Shown piece after piece: positions 6,064 through 7,873 of a stretch of 7,873 nucleotides of DNA. The position numbers and the translations under genes were made by a program. The stretch is taken from contig PLBX01000374.1 in NCBI GenBank assembly GCA_003135495.1, forward strand, positions 2,216 to 10,088. Reading direction: 5' to 3'. The notes beneath the pieces were generated by a model. The model saw only the letters and a list, made by a program, of their open reading frames with translations. It ran no database searches and was not told where the DNA came from. Within the stretch, counting starts at the first letter, position 1. Every line of letters starts with the position of its first letter. This DNA comes from Acidobacteriaceae bacterium (lineage in GTDB: Bacteria; Acidobacteriota; Terriglobia; Terriglobales; Acidobacteriaceae).

Positions 6064-6561
6064 ATGTGGCAAAACTTGGGCATGGCCTACTACGTCGCGC
6101 AAGAAGTCTCTCGCCCACCCTTACAGCACTTCGAAACGCGAAGCGGTTCCGCTCGATCCATCGGCATGCCCGCGCAGCTCCTATGCCGTCGCATGATCCA
6201 ACAGGCCTACCACGACGCGCTAACGTGCGGGCCGGATGGTCGGCCTACCGCGGGAGCTCTTGACGCCTGGGCGTGGCTGGCAGCGCGCACGGACTGGACG
6301 CTGCGTTCGGGGCCAATACCGCCAGAGGATGCGCGTCAGGAGTTTGGCGGAACGTTTGAGTGGGCATGTCGATGGCTGGAAGAGGATCCGAGCGCGATCA
6401 GGGAGCACGGACTGCCACCGCCCCGCCCGGTGGTGTTCGTAAAGAGACCGCGAGATCGGGAGTGGGTCCGGGGCATGCCAGAAATTAAGCGGCGGTGGGA
6501 AGTTCAGGCGTCGCGAGGGCGGCGCGCCGAGAGCGCCATGCCCGTCGATAGCGTCGGCTAG
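6064..6561 (+). CDS. Unknown phage-associated protein overlapping the integrase gene
   Basis: This encodes 165 residues from the ATG at 6064, or 159 from the ATG at 6082; neither has a clear ribosome site, so the start is uncertain. A helical middle (R-R-M-I-Q-Q-A-Y-H-D-A-L, 42-53), D-A-W-A-W-L-A (67-73) and F-E-W-A-C-R-W-L-E-E-D-P-S-A-I-R (98-113) recall short phage proteins with an aromatic-x-x-x-C-x-x-L, D-P-x-x-V-R ending of unknown role. The C-terminus is basic. It follows the tape measure by 29 bp and probably shares its transcript. Its last 77 bases lie within the 3' end of the convergent integrase gene. No function is assigned. Confidence 0.6.
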   Translation: MWQNLGMAYYVAQEVSRPPLQHFETRSGSARSIGMPAQLLCRRMIQQAYHDALTCGPDGRPTAGALDAWAWLAARTDWTLRSGPIPPEDARQEFGGTFEWACRWLEEDPSAIREHGLPPPRPVVFVKRPRDREWVRGMPEIKRRWEVQASRGRRAESAMPVDSVG

Positions 6562-7624
6562 CTTCCCGATTTTTCAGTTTATGAAGCTCACATAAAGACT
6601 TGCCTTGCTCGGCGACGTCCGGGCACTGCGAACACAAAACCGGGCCAGCCATCAGACTCTTAGGGTTAACCGATTCCAGCGGCAACCTGAGTTGGTTAGC
6701 CTTTCCTGACACCCTCGGATGGCACCGAAAATAGATTTTCTTCACCGACTCAATGCTGACGTGCGTGTAAAGCTCCGTGGTAGAGATGTCGACATGTCCG
6801 AGAACTTCCTGCACAACGCGAAGATTGGCTCCGCCCTCCATCAAATGCGTGGCGCATGAATGCCGAAGCATGTGTGGGCTAACGTGAATGCCGATTTTCT
6901 GAGAGAGTTTTTTTACGATATGCCAGACCGCTTGCCGCGTGAGGCTTTCGCCCGAGGAACTGATAAAAAGCAAGTCAGAGAAGTCACGGCGTCGGGCGAG
7001 ATACTTGGTTAGAGCATCCGCTGCCAGATGACCAAAGGGAACGATTCGTTCCTTGTCGCCCTTCCCTCGGATTACGATGGACCGTTCGATCAGATTCAGA
7101 CGGGTCAACAGGGCATCCGTGATTTCGGACACTCGCATACCACTGGCATACATGAGTTCTAGGATTGCGAGATCGCGCGCTCTACGGAACGCCCGGGCAG
7201 GCGCGTGGCCCGTTCGCGGTTCCTCCGTCTCTCTCTCTAGTAAGGCCGCCATTTCGGAAACCGTCAGAGCTTTGGGTAGTGTCCGGCCGATCTTGATCGC
7301 CCCGACTCCCCACATCGGGTCGGATTGGATTACGCCGTCGATCAATAGGAATCGAAAAAAGTGACGGAAGGTAGCCACCATGCGTCGCACGGAGCGGGGC
7401 TTACGCTCAGCCAAGAGCTTCTCTATAAACTTGCCTATGTCGTCACGCCGAGCGGTGACGAGTTGACGGCTGCCGAGGAACCGGGCCAGTTGCACCAGGT
7501 CATTGCGATACGCCGAAATCGTGAGAGGGGACAGCCCTTTTTCGACGGTGATGTACTGGAAGAAACGCGTCTGCGCGTCTACAGGCACGTTGCGCGGGGC
7601 AGCGGTTAAACTGGTTGAAGCCAT
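6485..7624 (-). CDS. Tyrosine recombinase (XerC/D-like integrase) with zinc-finger-like C-terminal tail
   Basis: This encodes 379 residues. Residues about 18-105 form the SAM-like core-binding domain (FFQYITVEKGLSPLTISAYR, and a V-A-T-F-R-H-F-F-R-F helix). The catalytic domain keeps all expected residues: R164 (S-G-M-R-V-S-E), K188 (R-G-K-G-D-K), H251 and R254 (H-M-L-R-H), H277 (L-G-H) and the nucleophile Y286 (T-T-E-L-Y-T-H-V). It would catalyse integration and excision of the element. XerC/D proteins are near 300 residues; here about 75 extra residues follow, containing C331-x2-C334-x10-C345-x2-H348 and an arginine-rich helix (R-R-Y-R-R-A-W-R-S-R-R). GGAGGG lies 6 bases upstream of the ATG on the minus strand, supporting the start. 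The gene runs away from the tRNA end and meets the plus-strand operon head-on. Confidence 0.93.
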   Translation of the reverse strand: MASTSLTAAPRNVPVDAQTRFFQYITVEKGLSPLTISAYRNDLVQLARFLGSRQLVTARRDDIGKFIEKLLAERKPRSVRRMVATFRHFFRFLLIDGVIQSDPMWGVGAIKIGRTLPKALTVSEMAALLERETEEPRTGHAPARAFRRARDLAILELMYASGMRVSEITDALLTRLNLIERSIVIRGKGDKERIVPFGHLAADALTKYLARRRDFSDLLFISSSGESLTRQAVWHIVKKLSQKIGIHVSPHMLRHSCATHLMEGGANLRVVQEVLGHVDISTTELYTHVSIESVKKIYFRCHPRVSGKANQLRLPLESVNPKSLMAGPVLCSQCPDVAEQGKSLCELHKLKNREASRRYRRAWRSRRAALATPELPTAA

Positions 7625-7677
7625 TTGAAGCCCTCCATTGGTTCAAGTGGTCAGGCGTCTGGTCGAACTTCATTCGG

Positions 7678-7759
7678 CTAGGCGCCGCTTGCTAGCATAC
7701 GCCTCAATTCAGAAGAGTGCCTCGCCAGGTACGCCCAAGCGACTTATTGCGGCGCCTAG
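7678..7759. repeat. 11-bp perfect inverted repeat upstream of the integrase
   Basis: CTAGGCGCCGC at 7678-7688 is the exact reverse complement of GCGGCGCCTAG at 7749-7759, with 60 bp between. The arms lie in the integrase leader, between its start and the tRNA end. Possible roles are paired operator sites looping DNA, integrase or excisionase binding sites, or a leader RNA stem. No T-run follows either arm, so a terminator is unlikely. Confidence 0.65.
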
Positions 7760-7782
7760 GGGAGAGGCGGCCCGAGTCCGCG

Positions 7783-7804
7783 CGGTAGCAAACCGGTAGC
7801 AAAC
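7783..7804. repeat. Perfect 11-bp tandem repeat, candidate integrase arm-type sites
   Basis: CGGTAGCAAAC occurs twice without a gap, at 7783-7793 and 7794-7804. It lies 43 bp from the tRNA 3' end and about 160 bp upstream of the integrase start. Direct repeats of about this size near the attachment core are typical arm-type sites for tyrosine integrases. A GGTAGCAAA-type motif recurs, from memory, beside integrases at tRNA genes; the binding role is inferred. Confidence 0.6.
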
Positions 7805-7846
7805 TCAGAACTTGGAATTGTTACCGCTTGTTTTAGATAGTAAAAA

Positions 7847-7873
7847 TGGTGCGCCCGGAGAGAATCGAACTCC
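7847..7873 (-). tRNA. 3' end of a tRNA gene (partial), probable attachment core; possibly tRNA-Arg
   Basis: Read on the minus strand, the last 27 bases give the 5' arm of a T stem (four of its bases in the window), the seven-base T loop TTCGATT, the other T-stem arm CTCTC, a 3' acceptor strand CGGGCGC, discriminator A and an encoded CCA at 7849-7847. The missing 5' part would begin GCGCCCG beyond the right edge. That acceptor stem, with discriminator A, is common in bacterial tRNA-Arg, but the anticodon is not visible. An integrase gene next to a tRNA 3' end is the usual sign of site-specific integration there, so the window probably ends inside the attachment sequence. Confidence 0.8.

Overview
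The window looks like one end of a compact, phage-derived integrated element in a mid-GC bacterium (roughly 55% G+C by eye). Strong GGAGG-type ribosome binding sites precede several genes. The style of the phage proteins (short HK97-type capsid, tape measure ending in a glycine-rich G-P-E-L-F motif, CCA-encoding tRNA as integration target) recalls elements of soil bacteria such as Acidobacteriota, but the host assignment is an inference.

Layout, left to right. Positions 2-1260 are a tightly coupled plus-strand early module: the C-terminal end of a probable excisionase-type helix-turn-helix protein (2-76), a winged-helix protein (69-392) and a DUF1376-like replication protein (385-1260). Each of these overlaps the next by 8 bp. 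The middle of the replication gene carries an 18-bp tandem repeat and five 12-bp-phased, 9-bp palindromic units. This resembles an iteron origin placed inside the replication gene, as in phage lambda O. Positions 1312-6561 are a plus-strand morphogenesis module: a phage structural protein (1312-2010), a Nu1-like small terminase or other DNA-binding protein (2184-2678), an HK97-fold major capsid protein (2704-3786), an excisionase-like HTH protein (3799-4005), a 68-residue protein (4029-4235), a short tape measure protein (4376-6034) and an unknown 165-residue protein (6064-6561). The 140-bp gap before the tape measure can fold, as plus-strand RNA, into a closed three-way junction.

Positions 6485-7624 on the minus strand encode a complete XerC/D-like tyrosine integrase with an unusual C-terminal zinc-finger-like and basic tail. 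Its coding end overlaps the convergent 165-residue gene by 77 bp. Between the integrase and the right edge lie an 11-bp inverted repeat, a perfect 11-bp tandem repeat and the 3' end of a tRNA gene (7847-7873), which together look like one attachment end of the element.

How the parts fit: integrase and HTH proteins would handle integration and excision, the early module replication, and the capsid, terminase-like and tape measure genes particle formation. What is missing is striking. The usual block between small terminase and capsid (large terminase, portal, protease) is absent, and no major tail or lysis gene is seen, although every reading frame present is intact with good start signals. 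This could be a capsid-encoding satellite that relies on a helper, a reduced phage whose other genes lie to the left of the window, or a prophage remnant; the window alone cannot decide.
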